This document shows, one piece after another, positions 17,750 through 26,282 of a stretch of 64,000 nt of DNA. How positions within the stretch are numbered: position 1 is the stretch's first letter; each line of letters opens with the position of its first letter. The position numbers and the translations under genes are program-made. Origin of the DNA: Variovorax paradoxus. Lineage in GTDB: Bacteria; Pseudomonadota; Gammaproteobacteria; Burkholderiales; Burkholderiaceae_C. The stretch covers positions 176,420 to 240,419 of the forward strand of contig NZ_JXQQ01000119.1 in NCBI RefSeq assembly GCF_000834655.1, written 5' to 3'. Under the pieces are notes generated by a model, which worked only from the letters and a program-made list of their open reading frames with translations, was not told where the DNA came from and ran no database searches.

Positions 17750-18493
17750 TCAGGCGCTCAGGAAACGGTAAAGATTGCGCAGCATGCCGGCGGTGGCGCC
17801 CCAGACGAAGCGCTCGTCGGTGCCGTCCCGGTAGGGCATCGAGTACCACTGGCGCTTGGTGCCGTCAGGGGCGGGAACGGTGTGATGGCGGTGGTTGGCC
17901 GGGTCCATGAGCCACGCGAGCGGCACCTCGAAGGCATCGGCGACTTCGTAGGGATTGATGGTGAGTTCGAAGCCCGTCTGCACCAGCGCGACCACCGGCG
18001 TCACGATGAAGGACGTGACCGTCGTATAGGTCGGCAGGTTGCCGAGCACTTCGATGTATTGCGCCGAGAGGCCGACCTCTTCCCAAGCTTCGCGCAACGC
18101 AGCGGCCGCAAGGTTCGCGTCCTCGGGGTCGACGCGGCCACCGGGAAATGCCACCTGCCCCGAATGGGTCGAGAGATGCGCGGTGCGCTCGGTCAGCAGC
18201 ACGGTCGCGCCTTGCGGGCGCTGCACGATCGGCACGAGCACGGCGGCCTGGGCAGGTGCGCGCTCGGTCATTCTTGGCTCGCGGCGCAGCTCGGGGGTCC
18301 AGATCGGCGGCGCCTCGAAACGCGCGCGCAGGGCTCGGGCCGTCAGCTGCGCGGCAGGCACTGCCTGAAGCCCCTCATTCTTCACCGCGAAAGGCGCCTT
18401 GCGCGGATCGAACGGCGGCAGCGTGGACAGCGCCACGGCGTTGACGGGTTCGAGGGAGGCGTCCTGCTGCAGGGAAGTGGATGAGGAGGTCAA
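17750..18493 (-). CDS. NUDIX hydrolase, CoA pyrophosphatase type
   Basis: The protein matches NudL-type CoA pyrophosphatases, which cleave CoA to 4'-phosphopantetheine and 3',5'-ADP. It has the extended motif LLTERTAHLSTHSGQVAFPG leading into a Nudix box with LREAWEEVGL. The region before it (WTPELRREPRMTERAPAQAAVL) belongs to the same fold, so the internal ATG at MTERAP is probably too late. A TTG at 18493 gives 247 residues and is used here, without a clear ribosome binding site. A terminator for rplS lies just upstream, so it needs its own promoter. Confidence 0.82.
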   Translation of the reverse strand: MTSSSTSLQQDASLEPVNAVALSTLPPFDPRKAPFAVKNEGLQAVPAAQLTARALRARFEAPPIWTPELRREPRMTERAPAQAAVLVPIVQRPQGATVLLTERTAHLSTHSGQVAFPGGRVDPEDANLAAAALREAWEEVGLSAQYIEVLGNLPTYTTVTSFIVTPVVALVQTGFELTINPYEVADAFEVPLAWLMDPANHRHHTVPAPDGTKRQWYSMPYRDGTDERFVWGATAGMLRNLYRFLSA

Positions 18494-18572
18494 GAGATGA
18501 AAGGTGCCGGAGCCGGAATGAAGGAGTAGAGCGGAAAAACGAAAAGTTGTCTTTGGGTGGAAGCAACAACGC

Positions 18573-18599
18573 AAAAAGCCGCCAGAGCGGCGGCTTTTT
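18573..18599 (-). terminator. Rho-independent terminator after rplS
   Basis: A stem of AAAAAGCCGCC (18573-18583) pairs with GGCGGCTTTTT (18589-18599) around the loop AGAGC. It lies 18 bases beyond the rplS stop and ends in a T-run on the minus strand, closing the rpsP operon. Confidence 0.92.
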
Positions 18600-18617
18600 G
18601 CACTGCAGGAAAACGGC

Positions 18618-19001
18618 TTACTTGGCAGCCGCTGCTGCTTGCGACTTGCCCGGCAGCTTTTCCTTGATACGTGCCGAACGACCGCTGCGATCGCGCAGGT
18701 AGTACAGCTTGGCGCGGCGCACATCGCCACGACGCTTGACTTCGATGCCGGCGATCAGCGGGCTGTAGGTCTGGAACGTACGTTCCACGCCTTCGCCGCT
18801 GGAGATCTTGCGCACGGTGAAGCCGCTGTTGAGGCCGCGATTGCGCTTGGCGATCACGACGCCTTCATAGGCCTGCACGCGCTTGCGGGTGCCTTCGACG
18901 ACGCTCACGCTGACGATGACCGTGTCACCGGGCATGAAATCGGGGATCTTCTTGCCGAGGCGGGCGATTTCTTCCTGCTCGAGGGTTTCGATGAGGTTCA
19001 T
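18618..19001 (-). CDS. rplS: 50S ribosomal protein L19
   Basis: L19 sits at the 30S-50S interface. The 127-residue protein begins MNLIETLEQEEIARLGKKIP and contains the family core FMPGDTVIVSV, RVQAYEGVVIAKRNRGLNS and FTVRKISSGEGVERTFQTYS, then LYYLRDRSGRSARIKEKL. It ends the classical operon rpsP-rimM-trmD-rplS; a 112-base gap from trmD leaves room for an extra promoter or processing site. Confidence 0.98.
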   Translation of the reverse strand: MNLIETLEQEEIARLGKKIPDFMPGDTVIVSVSVVEGTRKRVQAYEGVVIAKRNRGLNSGFTVRKISSGEGVERTFQTYSPLIAGIEVKRRGDVRRAKLYYLRDRSGRSARIKEKLPGKSQAAAAAK

Positions 19002-19113
19002 GATTTCCTGATATTCGATCGTGTCGGGCTACACAAAAGGCGCCGTTGGTATCTGCCACCCAGGGTGTGCAGAAGGCCAGGCGCGGCCGGGCAGAGGATC
19101 GGGGAGCCCGAGA

Positions 19114-19860
19114 TTATAGCTTTTTTTTCAGTGCCGTCTCATCGGCCTTGTCCAGGCGGCCGGCAGCGCGGGCGGCGGCGATGAGGTCGGGACGCCGGGC
19201 CGACGTCGTGGCCAGCCGCTGGTCGCGGCGCCAGCGCTCGATCTGCGCATGGTGGCCCGAGAGCAACGGCGTCGGAACGCCCTGCCCGTTCCACTGCTCG
19301 GGCCGCGTGTAGTGCGGGCAGTCGAGCAGGCCGTCGAGCGCAGGGTTGAAGCTGTCCTGCACATGGCTGGCTTCGTCGCCCAGCACGCCAGGCTGCAGCC
19401 GCGCCACGGCATCGAGCAACGCCATGGCCGCGATCTCGCCGCCCGAGAGGACGAAATCGCCAAGGCTGATCTGATGGGTGACGCGTGCGTCGATGAAACG
19501 CTGGTCGATGCCTTCGTAGCGGCCGCAGACCAGCACCGCCCCTTCGCTGGCCGACCACTTTTCGACCGCCCCGTGGCGCAGCGGCTCGCCGATGGGCGAG
19601 AACAGCACGACCGGCGCATCCGCCCCCCGCGCAGCCAGCGCCGCGTCGAGGCAGGCTGCCAGCGGCTCGGCCATCATCACCATGCCGGGACCGCCACCGA
19701 AGGGCCGGTCGTCCACGCGCTTGTAATTGCCCTGCGCGAAATCGCGCGGGTTCCAGAGCACGACCTCGACCTGCTTCGATTCGTAGGCGCGACGCGTCAC
19801 ACCGCTGGCCATGAAGGGCGCAAACAGTTCGGGAAAGAGCGTGAGGACGTCGAAGCGCAT
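19114..19860 (-). CDS. trmD: tRNA (guanine-N1)-methyltransferase
   Basis: TrmD methylates G37 of tRNAs and so prevents frameshifting. The ATG at 19860 starts MRFDVLTLFPELFAPF and gives 248 residues. The SPOUT trefoil-knot motifs are clear: RPFGGGPGMVMM, CGRYEGIDQRFID, and ISLGDFVLSGGE. The C-terminal domain ends with RPDLIAAARAAGRLDKADE. The gene follows rimM by 25 bases, the usual order in proteobacteria. Confidence 0.97.
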   Translation of the reverse strand: MRFDVLTLFPELFAPFMASGVTRRAYESKQVEVVLWNPRDFAQGNYKRVDDRPFGGGPGMVMMAEPLAACLDAALAARGADAPVVLFSPIGEPLRHGAVEKWSASEGAVLVCGRYEGIDQRFIDARVTHQISLGDFVLSGGEIAAMALLDAVARLQPGVLGDEASHVQDSFNPALDGLLDCPHYTRPEQWNGQGVPTPLLSGHHAQIERWRRDQRLATTSARRPDLIAAARAAGRLDKADETALKKKL

Positions 19861-19885
19861 GCGCGCGCAGCCGGTGTCGGCGGAA

Positions 19886-20440
19886 TCAGAAATCGGGTTG
19901 CCAGTCGACCGTGATGAGACGGCCAGGCAGGTCGACCTTGTCGACGAAGACGGAGACGAAAGGCACCATCCGCTCGACGGCCTTGCCGTCTTCTTCGGCC
20001 GCCAGCACCAGCGTGGTCTGCGGGCCGGTGGCGAGCAGTTCGCGCACCGTGCCGAGCGCGACGCCTTCGCGGTTGACGACCGAAAGGCCGATGAGGTCGA
20101 CCCAGTAGTACTCGTCGTCGCCAGCCGTGGGGAAGCTGGAGCGCGGCACGAACACGCGCGCGCCACGCAGGGCCTCGGCCGCATTGCGGTCAGGCACATC
20201 CTCGGACGAGGCGACGATGCAGTCGGAATGTTCTTTGGCTTCGCGGATCGCAAGCCGGAAAGCGGTGCTTGCCGAGGCTCCGGGAGCCTGCAGGAACCAG
20301 CGCTTGGAAGAGAAAAGCGCCTCGGGCTGGGCGCTGTGGGGCAGGACCTTGAACCAGCCCTTGATGCCCCATGCATCGGCGATGCGTCCTACCTCGATCG
20401 CGTCCGCCGGCAATTCGGCGGCTTCGAGTGCGGGCAACAT
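19886..20440 (-). CDS. rimM: 16S rRNA processing protein RimM
   Basis: RimM binds S19 and helps assemble the 30S head. The 184-residue protein shows the N-terminal barrel signature EVGRIADAWGIKGWFKVLP. The C-terminal PRC-barrel contains EYYWVDLIGLSVVNREGVALG and a final VPFVSVFVDKVDLPGRLITVDW. An insert of polar residues between the barrels is ordinary for betaproteobacteria. It lies 16 bases after rpsP and 25 bases before trmD. Confidence 0.96.
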   Translation of the reverse strand: MLPALEAAELPADAIEVGRIADAWGIKGWFKVLPHSAQPEALFSSKRWFLQAPGASASTAFRLAIREAKEHSDCIVASSEDVPDRNAAEALRGARVFVPRSSFPTAGDDEYYWVDLIGLSVVNREGVALGTVRELLATGPQTTLVLAAEEDGKAVERMVPFVSVFVDKVDLPGRLITVDWQPDF

Positions 20441-20456
20441 CGCCGTGCGTGACGGC

Positions 20457-20720
20457 TTAGGCTGCCGCCTTGGGGGCTGCGGCTGCAGCTTGCTTGATCA
20501 GGCGCAGGACCGTGGGCGAGGCTTGGGCGCCAACGCTCTTCCAGTAGGTCAGGCGATCCTGGGCAATGCGGATGCTTTCTTCGTTTTCCTTGGCGGTCGG
20601 GTTGTAGAAACCCAGGCGCTCGATGAAACGGCCATCGCGGCGAACGCGCTTGTCCGACACGACGATGTTGAAGAACGGACGGCCTTTGGAGCCGCCGCGG
20701 GAGAGTCGAATGACGACCAT
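20457..20720 (-). CDS. rpsP: 30S ribosomal protein S16
   Basis: S16 is an early-binding protein of the 30S body. The 87-residue sequence starts MVVIRLSRGGSKGRPFFNIV and contains DKRVRRDGRFIERLGFYNP, the family core, ending in an Ala/Lys-rich tail. The ATG at 20720 is preceded by AAGGAT. It is the first gene of the rpsP-rimM-trmD-rplS operon, with a promoter about 120 bases upstream. Confidence 0.98.
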   Translation of the reverse strand: MVVIRLSRGGSKGRPFFNIVVSDKRVRRDGRFIERLGFYNPTAKENEESIRIAQDRLTYWKSVGAQASPTVLRLIKQAAAAAPKAAA

Positions 20721-20840
20721 GATTTATCCTTGGGTGGTCAGCGAGCCAGTTGGATGAGAAAGAGGCCCGCTCACAATGTTCTTCCAGCGTCGAGACACGC
20801 GACATGGCCACCCGGCCAGCGACACGCTGAAAAGCCTGCG

Positions 20841-20869
20841 ATTATAGCCCGCTACGCGTTTTCTCCGAA
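20841..20869 (-). promoter_or_regulatory. rpsP operon promoter
   Basis: On the minus strand a perfect TATAAT (20846-20841) follows TTCGGA (20869-20864) with 17 bases between. The element ATTCGGAGAAAA around the -35 is nearly the same as the one before rpsT (37937-37949), which supports both calls. Confidence 0.7.
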
Positions 20870-20901
20870 TTTTCGGCCCCCGCGCCGTCTCTTTTTCACC
20901 C

Positions 20902-21426
20902 ATGACCCTCTCCATCCGCCCCAGCCGGGACGACGACGTCACGGCCATCACGGCCATCTACGCCCACCATGTGCTGCACGGCACGGGCACCTTCGAAACC
21001 GAGGCGCCCTCCGCTGCCGACATGGCCGCGCGCCGCGCCGACGTGCTGGGCAAGAAACTGCCCTACCTGGTCGCCGAGGAAGATGGCCAGCTGCTGGGCT
21101 TTGCGTATTGCAACTGGTTCAAGCCACGCCCGGCCTACCGTTTCTCGGCGGAGGACTCGATCTACATGGCGGAGTCAGCACGCGGCAAGGGTCTGGGCGC
21201 CAAGCTGCTGGCGGCGCTCTCGCAAGCCGCCGAAGCCGTGGGCGTCCGCAAGCTGATCGCGGTGATCGGCGACTCGGCCAACGCCGGCTCCGTCGGCGTG
21301 CATCGCAGCCAGGGCTTCACGCACGTGGGCGTGCTCAAGGACTGCGGCTGGAAGTTCGGCGAATGGCGCGACGTGGTCCTGATGGAAAAGGTGCTCGGCG
21401 AAGGCAGCACGACAAAACCCGAATGA
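20902..21426 (+). CDS. GNAT family N-acetyltransferase (phosphinothricin acetyltransferase-like)
   Basis: This is a 174-residue acetyltransferase of the GNAT fold. The N-terminus MTLSIRPSRDDDVTAITAIY and the segment HVLHGTGTFETEAPS resemble the PAT/bar subfamily, which acetylates small amines such as methionine sulfoximine or phosphinothricin. The acetyl-CoA loop is ESARGKGLGAKLL, followed by GDSANAGSVGVHRSQGFTHVG and LKDCGWKFGEWRDVVLMEK. It is divergent from rpsP and overlaps the downstream TM2 gene by ATGA. Confidence 0.9.
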   Translation: MTLSIRPSRDDDVTAITAIYAHHVLHGTGTFETEAPSAADMAARRADVLGKKLPYLVAEEDGQLLGFAYCNWFKPRPAYRFSAEDSIYMAESARGKGLGAKLLAALSQAAEAVGVRKLIAVIGDSANAGSVGVHRSQGFTHVGVLKDCGWKFGEWRDVVLMEKVLGEGSTTKPE

Positions 21427-21869
21427 AAAACAAAACCACCGCCGCCTGGCTTTCCTTCCTTGGCGGCCCCCTGGGCCTGCACCGCTTCTACCTGCGCGGC
21501 ATGGGCGATTTGCTGGGCTGGCTGCTGCCCATTCCGACCGCGCTCGGCCTCTACGGCATCGAGCGCGTGCGCATGTACGGCGTGGACGACGGCATGAGCT
21601 GGGCGCTGATTCCGCTGCTGGGTTTCACCATCGCAGGCTGCGCGCTCACGGCGATCGTCTATGGGCTGATGGCGCCCGAAAAATGGAATGCCCGCTTCAA
21701 CACCAGCGCCCCGGCAGACGCCGCGCCGGGCCAGACCAACTGGTTCACGATCGGCGCCGTGGTGCTGTCGCTCTTCTTCGGCAGCACGATCCTGATGGCC
21801 AGCATCGTGTTCAGCTTCCAGCGCTACTTCGAGCACCAGATCGAGGAAGGCCGAAAAATATCGCAGTAG
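21423..21869 (+). CDS. TM2-like small membrane protein
   Basis: This 148-residue membrane protein begins with the TM2-type motif AAWLSFLGGPLGLHRFYLRG, in which a first helix is followed by a polar FYLRG turn. Hydrophobic segments follow near residues 28-45, 58-80 and 107-132 (WFTIGAVVLSLFFGSTILMA). The function of the family is unknown. Its ATG overlaps the stop of the acetyltransferase gene (ATGA), so the two are translationally coupled. It converges on the phosphate transporter gene with a 10-base gap. Confidence 0.8.
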   Translation: MKNKTTAAWLSFLGGPLGLHRFYLRGMGDLLGWLLPIPTALGLYGIERVRMYGVDDGMSWALIPLLGFTIAGCALTAIVYGLMAPEKWNARFNTSAPADAAPGQTNWFTIGAVVLSLFFGSTILMASIVFSFQRYFEHQIEEGRKISQ

Positions 21870-21879
21870 GCGCCCGGCC

Positions 21880-22890
21880 TCAGAACAGCTGCATGCTGAG
21901 CCAGTAGGCGATCGCGGCCACGAAGGCCGACGCCGGGATCGTGAAGATCCACGCCCACACGATGTTCCCCGCCACGCCCCAGCGCACCGCGCTCGCGCGC
22001 TGCGTGGATCCCACGCCGACGATGGCGCCGGTGATGGTGTGGGTGGTCGACACCGGGATGCCCAGCGCGGTCGCCAGGAACAGCGTCAGTGCGCCGCCGG
22101 TCTCGGCGCAGAAGCCGCCCACGGGCTTCAGCTTGGTGATCTTCTGGCCCATCGTCTTCACGATGCGCCAGCCGCCGAACATGGTGCCCAGCGCGATGGC
22201 GGCGTAGCAGCTCACGATGACCCAGGTGGGCGGCGTCGCGTCGCTCGCCGAAGCGTAGCCGGTGGCAATCAGCAGCATCCAGATGATGCCGATGGTCTTC
22301 TGCGCGTCGTTGCCGCCGTGGCCCAGGCTGTAGGCACCGGCCGAAACCAGCTGCAGCCGCCTGAACCAGCGGTCCACCCGGGAGGGGGTGGCACGCCTGA
22401 AGCCCCAGGCCACCGCGATCATCATCATCGAGCCCAGGAGGAAGCCCAGGAGCGGCGACACGAAGATGAACGCCACCGTCTTCCAGATGCCCGAGGCCAC
22501 CAGGCCGGTCGTGCCGGTCTTGGCGATCACCGCGCCCACGATGCCGCCGATCAGCGCGTGCGACGAGCTGCTCGGAATGCCGTAGTACCAAGTCACCAGG
22601 TTCCAGCTGATGGCGCCGATGAGCGCGCCGAACACCACGTGCACGTCGACCACCCCGGGCTGGGCGATGCCCTTGCCCACCGTGGCCGCCACGCTCAGGT
22701 GGAAGATGAAGATCGCGATCAGGTTGAAGAAAGCCGCGAACACCACGGCCTGCCCCGGCTTGAGAACCCCGGTGGAGACCACCGTCGCGATCGAATTGGC
22801 TGCGTCGTGGAACCCGTTCATGAAGTCGAACAGGATCGCAAGCACGACCAGCACTATCACCACCCAGAGGGCGACCTGAACCGTTGCCAT
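21880..22890 (-). CDS. PiT family inorganic phosphate transporter
   Basis: This is a low-affinity phosphate (metal-phosphate) symporter of the PiT family, 336 residues, with about ten hydrophobic segments. The two inverted family signatures are visible: DFMNGFHDAANSIATVVSTG near the N-terminus and SLGHGGNDAQKTIGIIWM in the second half. A further conserved loop is GIPSSSSHALIGGIVGA, with its counterpart GIPVSTTHTITGAIVGVGS. It follows the DUF47 gene by 14 bases; DUF47 proteins are regular partners of PiT transporters. Confidence 0.93.
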   Translation of the reverse strand: MATVQVALWVVIVLVVLAILFDFMNGFHDAANSIATVVSTGVLKPGQAVVFAAFFNLIAIFIFHLSVAATVGKGIAQPGVVDVHVVFGALIGAISWNLVTWYYGIPSSSSHALIGGIVGAVIAKTGTTGLVASGIWKTVAFIFVSPLLGFLLGSMMMIAVAWGFRRATPSRVDRWFRRLQLVSAGAYSLGHGGNDAQKTIGIIWMLLIATGYASASDATPPTWVIVSCYAAIALGTMFGGWRIVKTMGQKITKLKPVGGFCAETGGALTLFLATALGIPVSTTHTITGAIVGVGSTQRASAVRWGVAGNIVWAWIFTIPASAFVAAIAYWLSMQLF

Positions 22891-22904
22891 CGGTTGCTAC
22901 CCGC

Positions 22905-23549
22905 TCAGGAATTCTCGAGGACGATGCCCTCGATCACGTTGGCCACGTCCTCGCACTTGTCGGTGATCGTCTCGAGCAGCTCGTAGATCGCCTTGAGCTT
23001 GATCACCTCGCGCACATCGGGCTCCTCGCGGAACAGCTTGCTCATGGCGCTGCGCATCACGCGGTCGGCATCCGACTCGAGGCGGTCGATTTCCTCGCAG
23101 GTCTTGAGCGTCGCTTCGGCCACGGCCGGATCGGCGATCTTGCCGAGGAACTTCACGGCGTCCTTCAGGCGGTCGCAGCACTTCACGCTCAGGGCCGTCA
23201 GGCGCACGATCTCGTCGGTCATGTGGCGCACGTCGTACAGCGCCATGGTTTCGGCCGAGTCCTGGATAAGGTCGGCCACGTCGTCCATCGTGTTGATGAG
23301 CTTGTGGATCTGCTCGCGGTCGATGGGCGTGATGAAGGTCTTGTGGATCAGCCGGTTGACGTCGTGCGTCACGCGGTCGGCCGCGCGCTCGGCGTTGTCG
23401 ACGTCGCGGTTGTATTGCTCCCGCAGGTGCACGTCGCTGTAGTTGGCCACGAGTTGCTCGAAAGCCCTCGCCGCCTCCACGATGCGCTCGGCGTGCTGGT
23501 TGAACATCTCGAAGAAATTGCCCTCGCGGGGCAGCAGCTTGCCGAACAT
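22905..23549 (-). CDS. DUF47 (PhoU-like) Pit accessory protein
   Basis: This is a 214-residue, mostly helical cytoplasmic protein of the DUF47/PhoU-like family, thought to tune PiT phosphate transport. The ATG at 23549 (MFGKLLPREGNFFEMF) follows AGGAG at good spacing; an upstream Met in frame lacks one. Typical stretches are NQHAERIVEAARAFEQL, ITPIDREQIHKLINTMDDVAD and LEQ-like C-terminal helices ending ITDKCEDVANVIEGIVLENS. It is the first gene of a two-gene operon with the phosphate transporter. Confidence 0.92.
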   Translation of the reverse strand: MFGKLLPREGNFFEMFNQHAERIVEAARAFEQLVANYSDVHLREQYNRDVDNAERAADRVTHDVNRLIHKTFITPIDREQIHKLINTMDDVADLIQDSAETMALYDVRHMTDEIVRLTALSVKCCDRLKDAVKFLGKIADPAVAEATLKTCEEIDRLESDADRVMRSAMSKLFREEPDVREVIKLKAIYELLETITDKCEDVANVIEGIVLENS

Positions 23550-23675
23550 GAAAACTCCTGGGGTGCGCCAATCACAACTTGATGACGCCTTCATGAAAAA
23601 CCGGCGAAGTTTAACGGGAGCGACGAACGTGCCCGGCCGGGCCTGTTTTTCGGGGCGGCCGGATGGCCCCGCGAT

Positions 23676-23936
23676 TCAACCCGGCAACTGCAACGCCGGC
23701 AGATGCCAACGGCCGTAAATCCTGCCCATCCGAAGCGCCACGATCAGCAGCACGCCCCAGTGGGAAACCCAACGCCGGGGCATCCGGACGGCTTGCAGCA
23801 TCAGGAAGGCAGCAATGCCCGCAATGACTGCGGAACCGCAGGTGCCGCCCACCGCAGTGACGGAGGCGGTCACCGCGACGCCCAGCCGGTAGAGGGCCGC
23901 ATGCACCCAGCGCCCCACTGACCGCGAAACCGCCAC
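23676..23936 (-). CDS. Doubtful small membrane protein ORF
   Basis: This is an 86-codon frame with a GTG start in the 424-base gap between folK and the DUF47 gene. It encodes one or two hydrophobic stretches (VAVTASVTAVGGTCGSAVIA leading to AAFLMLQAV, and WGVLLIVALRMG) with Arg-rich ends. It lies 37 bases after folK on the same strand and could be its operon tail. No family is recognised and there is no ribosome binding site, so it may be a chance frame. Nothing else was found in the gap. Confidence 0.3.
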   Translation of the reverse strand: MAVSRSVGRWVHAALYRLGVAVTASVTAVGGTCGSAVIAGIAAFLMLQAVRMPRRWVSHWGVLLIVALRMGRIYGRWHLPALQLPG

Positions 23937-23973
23937 GCCGGCGAGATCGAGGACGTAGAGCCGCCCGGCTTCT

Positions 23974-24633
23974 TCAGACGATGCGCTTGACCACCTGGCC
24001 CGTGACGCGTGCCAGCGCGGCGCGCGGCACCTTGTCGGGGGCGATCTCGGCGAGCGGTTTCAGCACGAAGGCGCGCTCGCGCATGCGGGGGTGCGGAAGG
24101 GTCAGCGTGGGCGTGTCGATCACCGAGTTGCCGTGCATGAGCAGGTCGAGATCGAGCGTGCGCGGCGCATTGGGGAACGGCCTTTTACGGCCGGCCTGCG
24201 TTTCCAGGCGCTGCAGCGCCACCAGGAACTGCTCGGCATCCAGGCCGGTGCGCACGGCCACGACAGCGTTGACGAAATCGGGACCTTCGGCGTCCACCGG
24301 TTCGCTGCGGTAGAGCGACGAACGGGCGGTCACCGTGGTGCGTTGCAGTGCGCCGATGGCAGCCATGGCGGCCTTCACCGAGGCTTCGGCATCGCCCAGG
24401 TTGGCGCCAATGGCGACGAAGGCCTGGACGGTCGGGTAGTCCTCGCGCGGACCGCGGGGGCGACTCGTGGGGGCGCGGGTGGGCGCACGGCGTGCGGGAG
24501 GGCCGCTTGGCGGTCCCTTCCTGGCACCGGCCGGCGCGGGCCTGGCACCGCCCGCGCGCGGCGGTGCGGCCTTGGCCTTGTCACTGGTCCTGGGGTTTTT
24601 CTTGCCGTCCTTCGGCTGGCCGGACGCGCTCAT
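23974..24633 (-). CDS. folK: 2-amino-4-hydroxy-6-hydroxymethyldihydropteridine pyrophosphokinase with basic N-terminal extension
   Basis: FolK transfers pyrophosphate to 6-hydroxymethyldihydropterin in folate synthesis. The catalytic domain covers about residues 68-219: VAIGANLGDAEASVKAAM, SSLYRSEPVD, and the signature PNAPRTLDLDLLMHG with the Asp pair. Before it lies an unusual extension of about 65 residues rich in Ala, Pro, Arg, Gly and Lys, probably disordered. The ATG at 24633 overlaps the pcnB stop by ATGA, which fixes the start and shows that the extension is translated if this start is used. Confidence 0.9.
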   Translation of the reverse strand: MSASGQPKDGKKNPRTSDKAKAAPPRAGGARPAPAGARKGPPSGPPARRAPTRAPTSRPRGPREDYPTVQAFVAIGANLGDAEASVKAAMAAIGALQRTTVTARSSLYRSEPVDAEGPDFVNAVVAVRTGLDAEQFLVALQRLETQAGRKRPFPNAPRTLDLDLLMHGNSVIDTPTLTLPHPRMRERAFVLKPLAEIAPDKVPRAALARVTGQVVKRIV

Positions 24634-26264
24634 GCGCCCTCGGCGCTCCCGCCGCCCTCACCACCGCCACCACCTCCGGTGCGGGGCTTGCGGCGCCGCC
24701 GGCGCTTGCGCGCTGCGGGGGCCTCGCCATCGGGCGGCACGGCGCCGGCCTCGACTTCGACTTCGTCGTCCTGATCGGAATTCTGGGCCTGGGCCTCACC
24801 CTGGCGCTGCCGGGCGACCGGCTCGCTGCGGGGCTTGGGCGGCGGCGGCGTCTCGCGCACCCGCACGCGCTGGCGGGTCTTTTGCTCGTCGCGCACCTGC
24901 TCGAGCAGGTCCTGGCGGCGCACGTCGTCGGCGGTGCTGAATTCCTGCCACCACTCGGCAATCGCCTCGCTGACCTCGCCCACGTCGGCACGCAGCCGCA
25001 TGAAGTCGAAGGCGGCCCGAAAGCGCGCCTGCTCGACCAGGCTGTAGGGCGTGGAGCCGGTGCGCTTGTCGAAGCGCGGCTGCATCATCCAGATCTCGCG
25101 CATGTCGGCGGCCAGCTTGCCGCGGCCCGAGACATCGCCGATGCGCGAATTGAACACGTCGTCGATCGCGTCCTGCAGCGCCGGGAACGGCGGCTGCGGG
25201 CGCTGGCCATGGCGGCCTTCCTGGCGCTGGGCCCAGCCGTCGCGCACGTCGGCCCAGAGCACGCAGGCCAGCAGGAAGCTCGGCGCCACGGGCTTGCCTT
25301 CGCCCACGCGGCGGTCGGTGTCCTGCAGGGCGGCCTTCACGAACGGCTGATCGGCGCGCTCGACCACCACGTCCAGCAGCGGATAGATGCCGGTGGCGAG
25401 CCCGAGCTTGCGCAGTTGCTCGATCGTGGCGATGGCATGGCCCGTCTGCAGGAGCTTGAGCATCTCGTCGAACATGCGGCTTTGCGGCACGTCGGCCAGC
25501 AGCTTGCTCGACTCGATCAGCGGCGCAGCGGTCTTGGCTTCCATCTTGAAGCCCAGCGCCGCGAGCTTGGCCGAGAAGCGGATCGCGCGAATGATGCGCA
25601 CTGGGTCTTCGCGATAGCGCGTCACCGGGTCGCCGATCATGCGCAGCGTGAGCTTCTGGGCGTCCTTGATGCCGTTGTGATAGTCGACCACCACCTGGTT
25701 GGCGGGGTCGTAGTACATGGCGTTGACGGTGAAGTCGCGGCGCGCCGCGTCTTCTTCCTGCGGGCCCCAGACGTTGTCGCGCAACACGCGGCCGCTGGCG
25801 TCCACGGCGTGCTTCATGCTCGCCAGCTCACCCTTGCTGGTGCGCTCGTTGCCGGCCACCTGCTCGGCCGCGGCGCTGTCCATGTAGGCGCGGAAGGTCG
25901 AGACCTCGATCACCTCGTGCTCGCGCCCTCGCCCATACACCACGTGCACGATGCGAAAGCGCCGACCGATGATGAAGGCGCGGCGGAACAGCGACTTGAC
26001 CTGCTCGGGCGTGGCGTTGGTGGCCACGTCGAAGTCCTTGGGGCGCAGGCCCAGCAGCAGATCGCGCACCGCGCCGCCCACCACGTAGGCCTCGTAGCCC
26101 GCCTGCTGGAGCGTGGTGACCACGTTCTTCGCGCGTTCGTCGACCAGGGCCGGATCGATCTTGTGAACCTCTGCCGGCACCTCCTGGCGCTTGCCGAAGC
26201 GGCTCTTGCCCTGTGCACTGCCGGCGGATTTGCCCAGCAGCTTGTCGATGAATTTCTTGATCAT
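24630..26264 (-). CDS. pcnB: Poly(A) polymerase I
   Basis: PcnB adds 3' A-tails that mark RNA for decay. The 544-residue protein has the nucleotidyltransferase head VGGAVRDLLLGLRPKDFDVA, then REEDAARRDFTVNAMYYDP-type sequence and the neck YREDPVRIIRAIRFSAKL. The C-terminal 80 residues are very basic and low complexity (KRRRRRKPR followed by Gly runs). The short N-terminus MIKKFIDKLLGKS suits the ATG at 26264. It lies between hda and folK in an operon-like run. Confidence 0.95.
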   Translation of the reverse strand: MIKKFIDKLLGKSAGSAQGKSRFGKRQEVPAEVHKIDPALVDERAKNVVTTLQQAGYEAYVVGGAVRDLLLGLRPKDFDVATNATPEQVKSLFRRAFIIGRRFRIVHVVYGRGREHEVIEVSTFRAYMDSAAAEQVAGNERTSKGELASMKHAVDASGRVLRDNVWGPQEEDAARRDFTVNAMYYDPANQVVVDYHNGIKDAQKLTLRMIGDPVTRYREDPVRIIRAIRFSAKLAALGFKMEAKTAAPLIESSKLLADVPQSRMFDEMLKLLQTGHAIATIEQLRKLGLATGIYPLLDVVVERADQPFVKAALQDTDRRVGEGKPVAPSFLLACVLWADVRDGWAQRQEGRHGQRPQPPFPALQDAIDDVFNSRIGDVSGRGKLAADMREIWMMQPRFDKRTGSTPYSLVEQARFRAAFDFMRLRADVGEVSEAIAEWWQEFSTADDVRRQDLLEQVRDEQKTRQRVRVRETPPPPKPRSEPVARQRQGEAQAQNSDQDDEVEVEAGAVPPDGEAPAARKRRRRRKPRTGGGGGGEGGGSAEGA

Positions 26265-26282
26265 TGGTTGTGAAAGCTCTTC

